A DNA stretch of 35,549 bases from a candidate division FCPU426 bacterium (GTDB lineage Bacteria > Oederibacteriota > JAJYGY01 > DAIDJD01), in contig DAIDJD010000009.1 in NCBI GenBank assembly GCA_027451505.1, positions 1-35,549 of the forward strand, given 5' to 3'. This document shows, in pieces, positions 13,569 through 22,910 of this stretch (within the stretch, counting starts at the first letter, position 1; every line of letters begins with the position of its first letter). The notes under the pieces are model-generated. The model was not told where the DNA came from. It was given only the letters and a program-made list of their open reading frames with translations, and did no database searches. The translations under genes and the position numbers were made by a program.

Positions 13569-16500
13569 TCATTGTCCCCCCAATCCCGGCGCAACGTTGG
13601 GAATTGCGGGTCCACCCCCGGAAGCGCCCGGGTTCCGGTCCTCCGGGGGGCCCAGCACGACCAGCAGCGCATGGGATTCCCCGTCCAGGAGCAGCGGAAC
13701 GCGCGGGGACGGGCCCACCGGGAACTCCCGGCCGTCCAGTTCGAGGCGGGCCACGCCCCGGCACACCGAGCGCGGGTTCGTCACCCGGATCTCCCAACGC
13801 GTGCCGCCCCGCTCGAAGCGGATTTCGAAGCCCGGCCATTCGGGAGGGATGCAGGGTTCGATCCGCATCGAGTCCGCGTCCAGGGTCAGCCCCAGGATGG
13901 ATTCGATCCCCACCCGGTGCATCCAGGCGGCGGATCCCGTGTACCAACTCCAGCCGCCCCGGCCCACATGGGGCGGCATCGAGAGCACGTCACCGGCCAT
14001 CACGTAGGGCTCGATCCGGTATCGGAGCATGCCGGCCCTGGTCGAGGCGACCCTGGCGGGGTTGAGGGCGGCGAAGAGTTCGTGGGCCTTCGCGCCTTCC
14101 CCCAGGCCGGCGAACGCGGCCACCGCCCAGGCCGCGGCGTGGTTGTACTGCCCTCCGTTTTCGCGGATCCCCGGGGGATACCCGGCGATGTATCCAGGAT
14201 CAAGGCCCGCGCCGGTGAATGGCGGTTCCAGCAGGACCTGTTGGCCGCCTCCCTTCCTCCACAGGTGTTCCTCCAGCGCCGCCATGGCCCGCGCCGCCCG
14301 CGCCGGATCGGCGGCCCCCGAAAGGACCGCCCACGACTGGGCGATGGAATCGATGCGGCATTCCGACAGGGCCGCCGACCCCAGGGCGGTTCCGTCGTCG
14401 GAGAACGCGCGCCGGTACCAGTCCCCGTCCCAGCCCCGGCTTTCGACCGCGGCGACGACGTCCGCCGCCGCCGCGCTCCAGCGGGCCTCCCGGGGGCGCT
14501 CGCCCCGCGTCCGGGCCAGGACCGCGAAGCGCCTCAGGTTGTCCACCAGGAACCAGGCCAGCCAGACGCTCTCGCCCCTGCCCGCCCGGCCCACCCGGTT
14601 CATGCCGTCGTTCCAGTCGCCGCCGCCCATCAGCGGCAGCCCGTGGCGTCCGGTCGCGAGGCTGCGGTCGAGGGCCAGGGCGCAATGCTCGTACAGCGTG
14701 GCCGTGTCGCGCGTCGCGGTGGGGGTGAAATAGAGGTCGTCGGTCCCTTCGGCGAGCGGGGGGCCCTCGACGAAGGCGACCTCCTCCTCCAGGACGGCCC
14801 GGTCCCCGCTGGAGTCGACGTAGCGGGCCACCGCGTAGGGAAGCCAAAGGCGGTCGTCGGTGATGCGCGTGCGCACGCCCGCTCCGTGGGGCGGGTGCCA
14901 CCAGTGCAGCACGTCGCCCTCCTTGAACTGCTTGCCCGCGGCGCGCAGGAGGTGGTCCCGGACCGCCGCGGGGTTGGAATGGGCCAAGGCCACCACGTCC
15001 TGGAGCTGGTCCCTGAAGCCGTAGGCGCCCCCGCACTGGTACAAGGCCGTGCGCGCCCACAACCTGCAGCTGAGGGTCTGGTACAGGAGCCAGCGGTTGA
15101 GCATGAGGTCCATCGACCGGTCGGGGGTGCGCACCGTGAGGGCGCCCAGCGTCCGGTCCCAGAAGGACCTCACCTCCGCCAGCAGCCGGTCGAGGTCGCG
15201 GGCGCGGTAGTCCTCGACCAGTGCGGCGAGCCTCTCGCGGTCGGGCGCCTGCCCCAGAAGGACCCGGAATTCCGCGCTGGCGCCGGGTTCCAGGTCGACG
15301 GCGCGGCGCAGGCAGGCGCAGGGGTCCAGCCCCGCGCCGGCCCTTCCCGAAAGCGCCGCCCCCGTGCGCAGCGCCCGCGGTCGCCGGAGCCCGCCGTGCC
15401 GCCCCAGGAATTCCCTGCGGTCGCAGGTGTAGGATACGGGCCCGTTTCCGGCGTCCAGGAAGGCCAGCGCCTCGGGATGCGTCGGGTGGAAGGGGTTCCT
15501 GGCCGTCAACAGGCCCAGGGCGGCGTCCCACCCGGTGACGAGGGTGTGGGCCGTGGCCTGGGGCTCGGTCCCCAGCACCCAGGGAACGTAGGCCGTAAGG
15601 CTCAGGCGGCGCGGGCGCGCGGACACGTTCTCCACGACCAACCTTGAGATCTTGATGGGGTCGGACAGGGGCACGAACTGCGTCAGGACCATGCGGATGC
15701 CCCGCGCCGTCGACTCGAAGCGGCTGTAGCCCTGGCCGTGGCTGGCCCGGTAGCGGCCTCCCCTCAGGCGTATGGGCTGCGCGGTGGGGCCGAACAGGGC
15801 GCCGTTGTCCTCGTCGCGGACGTAGAAGGCTTCGCCTGCGGGGTCGCTGACGGGATCGTTGCTCCAGGGACTCAGTTTGTTCTCGCGGGAATTGCCCGAC
15901 CAGGTGGCGCCGGATCCCGACTCCGAGACCTGGAACCCGAACTGGGGATTCGCCACCACGTTGATCCAAGGGGCCGGGGTGTCCTTGCCCTCCTCGAGCG
16001 TCACCCGGTATTCCTGTCCGTCCTGCGCGAAGCCGCCCAGGCCGTTGGCCAATTCCAACGCGGACTCCGGGAGCGGGCCGCAGTCGGCCGCGTCCGCCGC
16101 GTCCAGCCAGGGCGGGGGGCTGGGGAGCGGCGCCACCCGCGCCAGTTGCTCGGAGAGGCTGCCGTGGCCGGCGTGCAGGACGGCCCGCGCCGCGCACAAC
16201 AGGAGGTCCCGTTCCCGCCGCGGCAGCAGGCAGGCCTGGACGACGTGGATGGCCCCGCCCCGGTCTCCGGGGCCCGGAGCCCGATGCGCGCGCGCGAGGT
16301 CCTCGATCCACCGCTGGAACTCCGCGGCGTAGGACGCGGGCTCCTCGTTCAGGACCACGAAATCCACGGCCAGGTTCTTGAGCCGCCAATATTCCCACGC
16401 CAGGACGAGTTGCCTGAGGATTTCCCGGTCCGAGGCCTCGTCCATCCTCAACAGCAACAAGGGAAGGGCCCCCGAGATGCCGCGCGACCAAAGGACACCC

Positions 16501-19500
16501 GGCCCTAGGCGGTTGGCGGCCATCAGTTCCGCGGGGGGCCTCAGCCGGGGATCCGGGTACAGGAGGTGCCCCGCCAGGGATTGGAAGAGACGGGCCTCCT
16601 CCGGCTGGATCCCGCGGTAGCGGAGCTGCACCTGGGCGTGGATCCGGGCCTGGCCGAACAGCCGTTCGACGTTCGCGCCGTCCCCGACTTTGGCGGCCAG
16701 GGCCAGGACCTTGGCGCGGCTGGAGGCGGCCATGGTCGCGAAGGTGACGTGCGCCTGGCCCCCGGCCTGCACGGTGATGCCCCGCCTGATGCTGAAGATC
16801 GGGTCCAGCACCGCGCCGACGCCCCCGGTGAAAAGCGCTCCCGGGGCCCCCAGGGCCGGATCGAAAATGTCGCGGCCCCGGCCGAGGAAGCGTGCGCGGT
16901 CGGTCTCGTGGCGCGCGTCCTCGGGTCCGCCGAGGCAGAGGTGGGCCGCCCAGGCCTCCTCCTCCGGCGATCCGCGGGGGCGCCGATGGGCAAGCAGGGC
17001 GCCCAGTTCGGGGACGTAATCCGTCTCGACGAACAGCTTGGCGAAGGCCTGGTGGGCCAGGTCGGCGTCCTCTTCCGAAAGGGACACTTCGGCATAGGAG
17101 GTCGCCTCGAGGTCCACCGGCCTGGTTCCGTGGTTGATGAAGGTGAGCCGGCGGACCTCCACATCGTCCTCGGGGCTGACCGCCACCTCGAGTCGGGTTT
17201 CGACGCCGCCGTCCCGGCGGACGAACTCGGCCTTGTCCTCCCTGAAGGAGACCCGGTAGCTGTCGGGCTCGGCGCGGCTGGGCAGGTAGGTGGCGCTCCA
17301 ATTCCGTCCGCTGTCGACGTCGCGGATGAGGATGAAGGTGCCCCAGGCCTCGACGGTGGGATCGGGCCGGAACCGCGTGACGCGGAGATGGTTCCAGCGG
17401 CTGAAGCCCCCTCCGGCGGACGTGAGCATGACGGAGTAGCTCCCGTTGCCCAGCAGGTGGGCCTGGGGAAGGGACTGGTGGGCGCCGTCATGGGAACGCT
17501 CTTGGGTCGGCGCCTCGTCGCGGAGGACCGCGACGTCCCCTTCATCCGCCTGGGCCGCGTGGGTGAGCACCACATTCCGCGGCGTGCGCTCCTGGAGCAG
17601 CAGCGAGGCCGACCGGAGCAAGGGATCGGCCAGGAACCTGGCCTGCATGGGCCCGTCCCGGAGGACATGCAGAAGCGCGATCAGGGTCATGCCCTGGTGG
17701 TGCGCCATATGGGTCCTCACGACGGCCCAGGCCCGGCCTTCGGGGAGGCGGTCCGGCCCGAAGTCCAGCGCGTCGAAGAAGCCATAGGTTCCCAGGGCGC
17801 CCATGGAGGCCAGGCGCTCCAGGTTTTCCGCGGCGACCGGCGGGTCCACCATCAGGGCGAGGGCCGTGGCATAGGGCGCCACGACCTGTTGACGCCCCAG
17901 CCCCTCCTTCATCCCCAGGCCGTCCACCCCGAAATCGGAGTACTGGTAGGTCATGTCGTTGTCGCGCAGGTTGTAGGCCGACTCCGACACGCCCCAGGGG
18001 ACGCCATGGTCCTTCCCGAAGGCCCTTTGGCGGCGGACCACCGTGCGGTACGTGTCCGCCAGGAGGCTGCGCGGCGGCGACCGCATCACCAGCAGGGGCA
18101 TCAGGTATTCGAACATGGATCCGGACCACGATAGCAGCGCGACGCCCTTCCCCGTGGCGGTGAACGGGCGCCCCAGGCGCGACCAATGCTCGGGGGCGAC
18201 GTCCCCCCGGGCCACCGCCACGAAGCTCGCGAGCCGCGCCTCGGAAGCGAGGAGGCCGTAGCAGCCGGCGTCCAGGCAGCCGCCCGCGGGCCGGTATCCG
18301 ACGGAAAGGAGGCGCTTGGAGGGGTCGTAAAGGAACCCGAAGTCCATGGCGGCGAAAAGGGCCTGGAGCCGCCCCGCCACCCGCCGCGCCCGGCCCGCGA
18401 GCCCGGCGGCGGCCCTCGCGGGGCCCTCGAGGCCCCTTCCCAGAAGGCCTTCGGAGGCCGAACCCAGCGGCGGGTTGAAGCCCGGCGGCAGGTCCATCAT
18501 GGGCGATCCGGCCAGGGCCGCGAGGTCGTCGTGCTCGCGTTGGAGGACGCCGGCCCAGCGCGCGAGTTCGGTGGCCGCCGGTTGGTCGTGCTCCTGGAGG
18601 ACGCTGGCCGCGATGTCGGCGAGCGTGTCGGCGGAGGCCTTGATTCGTCCCAACTGTTCGCGGAGCCCCGCGGCCCCCGCGGGTTCCTCGCGGACCGCCC
18701 CCGCGAGCCCCGCGAGCGCCGCCCGCAGGTCGAGGCGGTGCATGCCGGCCAGGCGCTCGAACGTCCCGGACAGGGCCGACTCCGCGGCGAGGTCCAGGCT
18801 GTCGGCCAGGCCCCGGCAGGCCCCCGCCGGGAACAGGGGCTGCTCCAGGAGTTCCAGCACGGATTGGCGGGCCACCAGGAGGTGCCCGGCCAGATTCCCG
18901 CTGTCCACGGTGGAGACGAACCGCGGCTCCAGGGGCCGGAGCGACTTCACGTCGTACCAATTCAGGAAATGGCCTCGGCACTTCTCCATCGCCTCCATGC
19001 TGTCGAGGGTGCGTTCGAGGCGGTCCAGGAACCGCGGGGCGGTCAGCCAGCCGAAGTCGCGAGCCGCCGAGCATGCGAGCAGGTACAGCCCCATGTTCGT
19101 GGGTGAGGTCCGTCCGGCCAGGGCCGGGCGGGGATCCTCCTGGTAGTTGTCCGGGGGCAGGTCGTGCGAGGACCCGTCCACGAAGGTCTCGAAATAATGC
19201 CAGGTGCGGCGCGCGGTGCGGCGCAGCAGGGCGACCCGCGCGGGGCCGAGCCGGCGGGCGGCGCGGCGGGGGCGCGGAAGGTCGAACCAGCGGCCCAGCG
19301 CGGGCGACGCCAGCCAAAGGGCCGCCAGGGCCAGGCCCAGGGGCCAGGCCGGGGGCCGGGCCAGGGCCAGCCCGGCCAGCATCGCGCAGCCCACGAGGGG
19401 CCCGGCCGCGAAGCGCCGGAGGGAGTCGCCCCGGCCCGGACTCCAGGGAACGGAGAAGCGCGCGGAGCTGGTCCATTCCAGCAGGCCGCGCCGGCTCACG

Positions 19501-22226
19501 AACAGGCGGAACAGCGCCCGGGCCACCGCGTCGGCGCTGCGGAGCGCATCGTAGGGGAGCAGGGCGGTCGAGAGCGCGAACTTCAGGATCCCGGCGCCCA
19601 GTTCCTCGGCCATGGAGCGCCAGTGGTTCCCCAGCGCGAAGTCCCGGCCCCTGGGGACCAATTCCGTGGCCAGGACCCCCAGCAGGGGGGGCAAGGCGAG
19701 GCCGGCGAGGGCGAAAGCCGACCACGCGGGCGCGTCGCCCGGGGGCAGGAACACCGCCGCGCACAGGAGCGCCAGGGACGCGGTGGGCAGCAGGCTGCGC
19801 CTCAGGTTGTCGGTCATCTTCCACCGGGCGACGATGCCCAGGCGGGCCGCGCGGCCGGCCCCGAAGCCCAGAATCCAGGGGAGCAGCTGCCAGTCCCCCC
19901 GCGTCCAGCGGTGTTCACGGGCGGCCGAAGCGCGGCCGTGCCCGGGTAGGCTCTCGAAAAGCTCGATGTCGCTCACCAGTCCCGCCCTGGCGAAGGAGCC
20001 TTCGAACAGGTCGTGGCTCAGCAGCGCGTTGTCCGGAACCCTGCCCGCGAGGCAAGCCTCGAAGGCGTCGACGTCGTAGATGCCCTTGCCCGCGTAGCTG
20101 CCCTCGCCGAAGAGGTCCTGGTACACCTCCGACACCGTGCCGACGTAGGGATCCGAACCGGCGCGGCCCGACCCCAGGCGGTTGAGCCAGGTGCTCTCCT
20201 CCTCAAAGGGGAGGATGGGGCTGATGCGGGGCTGGAGGATGCCGTAGCCGCGGATGACGCGGTCCCCGGAGGCGTTGAGGACCGGGCGGTTCAAAGGGTG
20301 CGCCATGGCCCCCACGAGCCTCCGGGCCGCTCCGCGCGGGAGGCGGGTGTCATGGTCCAGGGTGATGACGTAGCGCACCCCGGTCGGCGGCGCGGGCGCG
20401 TCCGCGCCGGAAACGGTGAAGCTGGTCCCGGGGGCGCCCCGCAGGAGCCGGTTGAACTCCATAAGCTTGCCGCGCTTGCGCTCCCAGCCCATCCAAACGC
20501 GGTCGCGCGCGTTGTAACGCCGGCGCCGGTGGTAGAGGCCGAACCGCGGGCCTCCGCCCGGGGCGGCCCCGTGGCGGCGGTTCAACTCCCCGATCCGCTC
20601 CCGCGCGTCCGCCAATAGGCGGTCCTCCCCCTCCAGCGTCTCGCCGGGGGCGTCGGCCCAATCCGTCAGCAGCGCGAAATGCAGATCCCCCTCCGGATTG
20701 GCGAAAAAATGCACCTCCAAGGATTCCATCAGCCCCTGGAAATCGCCATTGTCGGGCAGGATCACGGGCACGGCGACCACGGTGCGCAGGGACTCGGGGA
20801 CGCCCCCTTTGAGGGATAGAGCCGGCAGGGCGTGGGGCCGCCACAGCGCCATCACCGCGTGGTTGACGAGAGCCACGGCGATTTCGGAGGCCGGCAGGAG
20901 GGCCAGAAGGGCCACTCCCAGCGTCAGCGCCCCGCCCCCGCCGGGCGTGGACGCCCCCAGGGGCCAAGCCAGGGCCCCCACGGTCGCGCACCCGAGCGAG
21001 CCCAGGTAAAAGGGTGCGCCGAAGGATGTGACGGCCCGGCCCAGCCTGAGTCGCAGGGAGGGCCCATAGCCGATTCGGCGTTCGAAGGCCTCGCGGGCGG
21101 GTCCGATGAGGCATTCCCCCACGTCGCAGGATGCGTCGCCCGGCGGAACCTCCCCGGCCCGGCCGGCGCGGGCGGCCAGGCGGGCCACTTCGACCTCGCC
21201 GTGGCGGCTCCCGCGCGCCAGGTCCTCGATCGCGTGGCGGTAGCGGTCCCGGGTGGCGAAATTGAGCCCCGCGAAATCGAAGGCCCCTTCGAACACCCCA
21301 TCCACGAGGCTGAGGCGTTCGACGAAGGAGGGCCAGTCGTACAACGCGATGGCCCGCAGGCTGGCGATCACGTTCTCGCAGGTGGCGTTGCGGGTGGCTT
21401 GTTCCTGGTGATCGCGCCGGACCGCGGCTTCGGGGGTGGTCCCCTGGACCCCGAGCCTTTCCGACAGCCAAGCCAGCATCGGGCCGACCGATGCGTCCTG
21501 GTCCCCGAGCCGCCGCTGGAGGCGGGCGCTGAAGGCCAACGGCGGCATCCGGTCGCCCAGGCGCTCCCGCGCCAGGGCCGCGGACAGGACCGGGCCGGGC
21601 CCCAGGCCCAGGAGCAGGTCGGCGAGCCGGTCGGCTCGGCCGGTCGACCTGAGGTTGACGACGATGGCCCGGGCCTGACGCCGCAGGTTCTCCAGAAGCA
21701 CCATGCGCAGGGTGATGGGCAGGGCCCAGAGTTCCCCGATCATCAACGGTTGGGCGCGCTGGTAGGCCGCGACGAAGCGCAGCAGGGTCTCCGCATCGAA
21801 GTGGCTGTCGCAGTGCGCGACCCAGTTCCAGGCCAACGCGTAGATCCTGGGGAATCCCCTCAGTCCGCCATGACCCAGCTTCGGAAGGCCCCGGTAGTAG
21901 GCGGAGGGGAGTTCCTCGCGGATGGCCGCGTCCAGGTCCGACACCAAATGGAAATTGCCGAGCAGCGCCCTCGCCGCCGGCGGTACCGGTCGACCCAGCG
22001 CCGCGGCCTCCGCCAACTCCCGCTGGCAACGGGCGAGCACGCGGCCGTTCTCCCGAACCCTGGGCGCGAGGCTGCGCCCGAAACGCACACGCGGCGTCCC
22101 CAGGTGGTCCGCGGCCAGGGCCTGGGCGAGCCCCTCCAGGCGCTCCACCGAGAAGATCTCCTCGCGGATGGCGTTTTCGGGGGGGTCCTCGAAAGGCGCG
22201 TCCCAGCGCTCCGCCGCGACCGCCAT
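13569..22226 (-). CDS. ndvB: Cyclic beta-1,2-glucan synthase (NdvB/Cgs type, GT84-GH94)
   Basis: This is a 2885-residue giant of the usual NdvB/Cgs size. An N-terminal cytoplasmic region (about 1-390) is followed by membrane spans near 393-460. The GT84 domain has LDHDTRLP near 623 and HRWTRGDWQL near 770, the Q/HxxRW-type motif. More spans lie near 810-855 and 940-980. A glycoamylase-like region (YRPAGGCLDAGCYGLLASEARLA) sits near 1310. Then come two GH94-type beta domains (NGSYSVMLTSAGGGFSRW near 1595; WINVVANPQFGFQVSESG near 2085) and the GH94 catalytic part with GGGDWNDGMNRVG near 2535. The enzyme would build, phosphorolyse and cyclise beta-1,2-glucan from UDP-glucose at the inner membrane for osmoadaptation or the envelope. 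No NdvA-type exporter is nearby. The start has a poor ribosome-binding site; a leader ORF ends one base before it. Confidence 0.95.
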   Translation of the reverse strand: MAVAAERWDAPFEDPPENAIREEIFSVERLEGLAQALAADHLGTPRVRFGRSLAPRVRENGRVLARCQRELAEAAALGRPVPPAARALLGNFHLVSDLDAAIREELPSAYYRGLPKLGHGGLRGFPRIYALAWNWVAHCDSHFDAETLLRFVAAYQRAQPLMIGELWALPITLRMVLLENLRRQARAIVVNLRSTGRADRLADLLLGLGPGPVLSAALARERLGDRMPPLAFSARLQRRLGDQDASVGPMLAWLSERLGVQGTTPEAAVRRDHQEQATRNATCENVIASLRAIALYDWPSFVERLSLVDGVFEGAFDFAGLNFATRDRYRHAIEDLARGSRHGEVEVARLAARAGRAGEVPPGDASCDVGECLIGPAREAFERRIGYGPSLRLRLGRAVTSFGAPFYLGSLGCATVGALAWPLGASTPGGGGALTLGVALLALLPASEIAVALVNHAVMALWRPHALPALSLKGGVPESLRTVVAVPVILPDNGDFQGLMESLEVHFFANPEGDLHFALLTDWADAPGETLEGEDRLLADARERIGELNRRHGAAPGGGPRFGLYHRRRRYNARDRVWMGWERKRGKLMEFNRLLRGAPGTSFTVSGADAPAPPTGVRYVITLDHDTRLPRGAARRLVGAMAHPLNRPVLNASGDRVIRGYGILQPRISPILPFEEESTWLNRLGSGRAGSDPYVGTVSEVYQDLFGEGSYAGKGIYDVDAFEACLAGRVPDNALLSHDLFEGSFARAGLVSDIELFESLPGHGRASAAREHRWTRGDWQLLPWILGFGAGRAARLGIVARWKMTDNLRRSLLPTASLALLCAAVFLPPGDAPAWSAFALAGLALPPLLGVLATELVPRGRDFALGNHWRSMAEELGAGILKFALSTALLPYDALRSADAVARALFRLFVSRRGLLEWTSSARFSVPWSPGRGDSLRRFAAGPLVGCAMLAGLALARPPAWPLGLALAALWLASPALGRWFDLPRPRRAARRLGPARVALLRRTARRTWHYFETFVDGSSHDLPPDNYQEDPRPALAGRTSPTNMGLYLLACSAARDFGWLTAPRFLDRLERTLDSMEAMEKCRGHFLNWYDVKSLRPLEPRFVSTVDSGNLAGHLLVARQSVLELLEQPLFPAGACRGLADSLDLAAESALSGTFERLAGMHRLDLRAALAGLAGAVREEPAGAAGLREQLGRIKASADTLADIAASVLQEHDQPAATELARWAGVLQREHDDLAALAGSPMMDLPPGFNPPLGSASEGLLGRGLEGPARAAAGLAGRARRVAGRLQALFAAMDFGFLYDPSKRLLSVGYRPAGGCLDAGCYGLLASEARLASFVAVARGDVAPEHWSRLGRPFTATGKGVALLSWSGSMFEYLMPLLVMRSPPRSLLADTYRTVVRRQRAFGKDHGVPWGVSESAYNLRDNDMTYQYSDFGVDGLGMKEGLGRQQVVAPYATALALMVDPPVAAENLERLASMGALGTYGFFDALDFGPDRLPEGRAWAVVRTHMAHHQGMTLIALLHVLRDGPMQARFLADPLLRSASLLLQERTPRNVVLTHAAQADEGDVAVLRDEAPTQERSHDGAHQSLPQAHLLGNGSYSVMLTSAGGGFSRWNHLRVTRFRPDPTVEAWGTFILIRDVDSGRNWSATYLPSRAEPDSYRVSFREDKAEFVRRDGGVETRLEVAVSPEDDVEVRRLTFINHGTRPVDLEATSYAEVSLSEEDADLAHQAFAKLFVETDYVPELGALLAHRRPRGSPEEEAWAAHLCLGGPEDARHETDRARFLGRGRDIFDPALGAPGALFTGGVGAVLDPIFSIRRGITVQAGGQAHVTFATMAASSRAKVLALAAKVGDGANVERLFGQARIHAQVQLRYRGIQPEEARLFQSLAGHLLYPDPRLRPPAELMAANRLGPGVLWSRGISGALPLLLLRMDEASDREILRQLVLAWEYWRLKNLAVDFVVLNEEPASYAAEFQRWIEDLARAHRAPGPGDRGGAIHVVQACLLPRRERDLLLCAARAVLHAGHGSLSEQLARVAPLPSPPPWLDAADAADCGPLPESALELANGLGGFAQDGQEYRVTLEEGKDTPAPWINVVANPQFGFQVSESGSGATWSGNSRENKLSPWSNDPVSDPAGEAFYVRDEDNGALFGPTAQPIRLRGGRYRASHGQGYSRFESTARGIRMVLTQFVPLSDPIKISRLVVENVSARPRRLSLTAYVPWVLGTEPQATAHTLVTGWDAALGLLTARNPFHPTHPEALAFLDAGNGPVSYTCDRREFLGRHGGLRRPRALRTGAALSGRAGAGLDPCACLRRAVDLEPGASAEFRVLLGQAPDRERLAALVEDYRARDLDRLLAEVRSFWDRTLGALTVRTPDRSMDLMLNRWLLYQTLSCRLWARTALYQCGGAYGFRDQLQDVVALAHSNPAAVRDHLLRAAGKQFKEGDVLHWWHPPHGAGVRTRITDDRLWLPYAVARYVDSSGDRAVLEEEVAFVEGPPLAEGTDDLYFTPTATRDTATLYEHCALALDRSLATGRHGLPLMGGGDWNDGMNRVGRAGRGESVWLAWFLVDNLRRFAVLARTRGERPREARWSAAAADVVAAVESRGWDGDWYRRAFSDDGTALGSAALSECRIDSIAQSWAVLSGAADPARAARAMAALEEHLWRKGGGQQVLLEPPFTGAGLDPGYIAGYPPGIRENGGQYNHAAAWAVAAFAGLGEGAKAHELFAALNPARVASTRAGMLRYRIEPYVMAGDVLSMPPHVGRGGWSWYTGSAAWMHRVGIESILGLTLDADSMRIEPCIPPEWPGFEIRFERGGTRWEIRVTNPRSVCRGVARLELDGREFPVGPSPRVPLLLDGESHALLVVLGPPEDRNPGASGGGPAIPNVAPGLGGQ

Positions 22227-22227
22227 C

Positions 22228-22281
22228 TCAGCGGCCCGGGGCCGGCGGCGCCGGGTGGGGATGCTTCGGGTTTGCCATCAT
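22228..22281 (-). CDS. Possible 17-residue leader ORF coupled to ndvB
   Basis: A short frame starts ATGATG after GGCGGGGG and encodes MMANPKHPHPAPPAPGR. Its TGA is separated from the ndvB ATG by one base (TGA-G-ATG). Such spacing allows termination and re-initiation, which would explain the lack of a good ribosome-binding site at ndvB. The proline-rich peptide (six prolines in 17) could slow ribosomes. It is too short for the ORF track, and whether it is translated is unknown. Confidence 0.35.
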   Translation of the reverse strand: MMANPKHPHPAPPAPGR

Positions 22282-22327
22282 GTCCCCCGCCACGGTCGCG
22301 TGGCTCCTTCGGCGCGGAACGCCCCGG

Positions 22328-22732
22328 CTACCCCACCGGGGGAAGGCGGCTTTGTTCCTCCAGGACGCGCTTCAACCGTCCGAGGTCCGGCGGCCAGTCG
22401 AGGAAGTCGACGGCGCCCATCTTGACGGCGGCCACCACCTCCGCGAGCCTTGGCGTCGCGGCCGCCAGGACCACCGCCGCGCGGCCATGTTCCATAAGGA
22501 GGTCCGCCAGAAGGTCGACGCCTTCGGCGGCGCAGCAAACCACGATGACGTCGGGCAGGGATCGGCGCGTTCTCGCGACGGCCTCCCCGAGCGACGACAC
22601 CGGGGGCACCCTGTACCCTTGCCGTTTGAGGAAGCCGTTGAGCTTCCCGGTCCGGACTCCGGGGGCCGCCACGATCAGGGCCGTTCGCGGCGGATCCCCT
22701 CCGCGGGGGGTTGGCCTGGATGTTTCCGCCAT
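22328..22732 (-). CDS. Degenerate receiver-domain (pseudo-receiver) protein
   Basis: A 134-residue stand-alone protein with the fold pattern of a response-regulator receiver: TALIVAAPG (beta 1), PDVIVVCCAAEGVDLLADLL (beta 3 to alpha 3), AVVLAAATPRLAEVVAAVKMGAVDFLDWPPDLGRLKRVLEE (beta 4 to alpha 5). Every phosphorylation residue is changed: the acidic pair is Ala22-Ala23, the phospho-Asp is Cys66, the Thr/Ser of beta 4 is Ala, and the Lys is Trp113. It therefore cannot work as a normal phospho-switch. The segment resembles NtrC-type receivers, but there is no output domain. The ATG at 22732 was chosen over the track's upstream starts because GGGTGG precedes it. ndvB follows on the same strand after about 100 bp. 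Confidence 0.75.
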   Translation of the reverse strand: MAETSRPTPRGGDPPRTALIVAAPGVRTGKLNGFLKRQGYRVPPVSSLGEAVARTRRSLPDVIVVCCAAEGVDLLADLLMEHGRAAVVLAAATPRLAEVVAAVKMGAVDFLDWPPDLGRLKRVLEEQSRLPPVG

Positions 22733-22764
22733 GATTCCACCCGCCTGGGCACTGGGTTTGCCGG
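22733..22764 (-). promoter_or_regulatory. Leader element E2, shared with the ECF sigma gene
   Basis: The 32 bases before the receiver-like gene read CCGGCAAACCCAGTGCCC on the minus strand and continue to CGGGTGG and the ATG. They match E1 at 24 of the first 28 positions. Read on the plus strand the same bases are GGGCAC-N5-TTTGC, which resembles a sigma-54 -24/-12 element and would point at the hemerythrin gene. E1 has the same layout with no plus-strand gene behind it, so I favour a minus-strand leader role. Confidence 0.45.
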
Positions 22765-22802
22765 TTGGATCGTTCCTGCCGTCTGGGAATGCCCCGGCCG
22801 CG

Positions 22803-22835
22803 CCTTTTATTCCCCCTTTGGCGACGGAATAAAGG
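22803..22835. repeat. Inverted repeat between the receiver-like and hemerythrin genes
   Basis: CCTTTTATTCC (22803-22813) and GGAATAAAGG (22826-22835) are inverted copies differing by one bulged T, with a 12-base spacer. This AT-rich dyad stands out from its surroundings and lies between two divergent genes. It could be a regulator site or a hairpin in the hemerythrin 5' leader. Confidence 0.45.
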
Positions 22836-22910
22836 CCCCCCGCCGGGACATGGACTCTCGCCCAACGCCCGCGCATCCGCGCCGACCGGAGGGCCCCTAA
22901 GGGAGCTTCG

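Noticed and set aside
14200-17301. 1033-residue minus-strand ORF in another frame of ndvB
   Set aside because: Gly/Pro/Arg-rich shadow frame lying entirely within ndvB.
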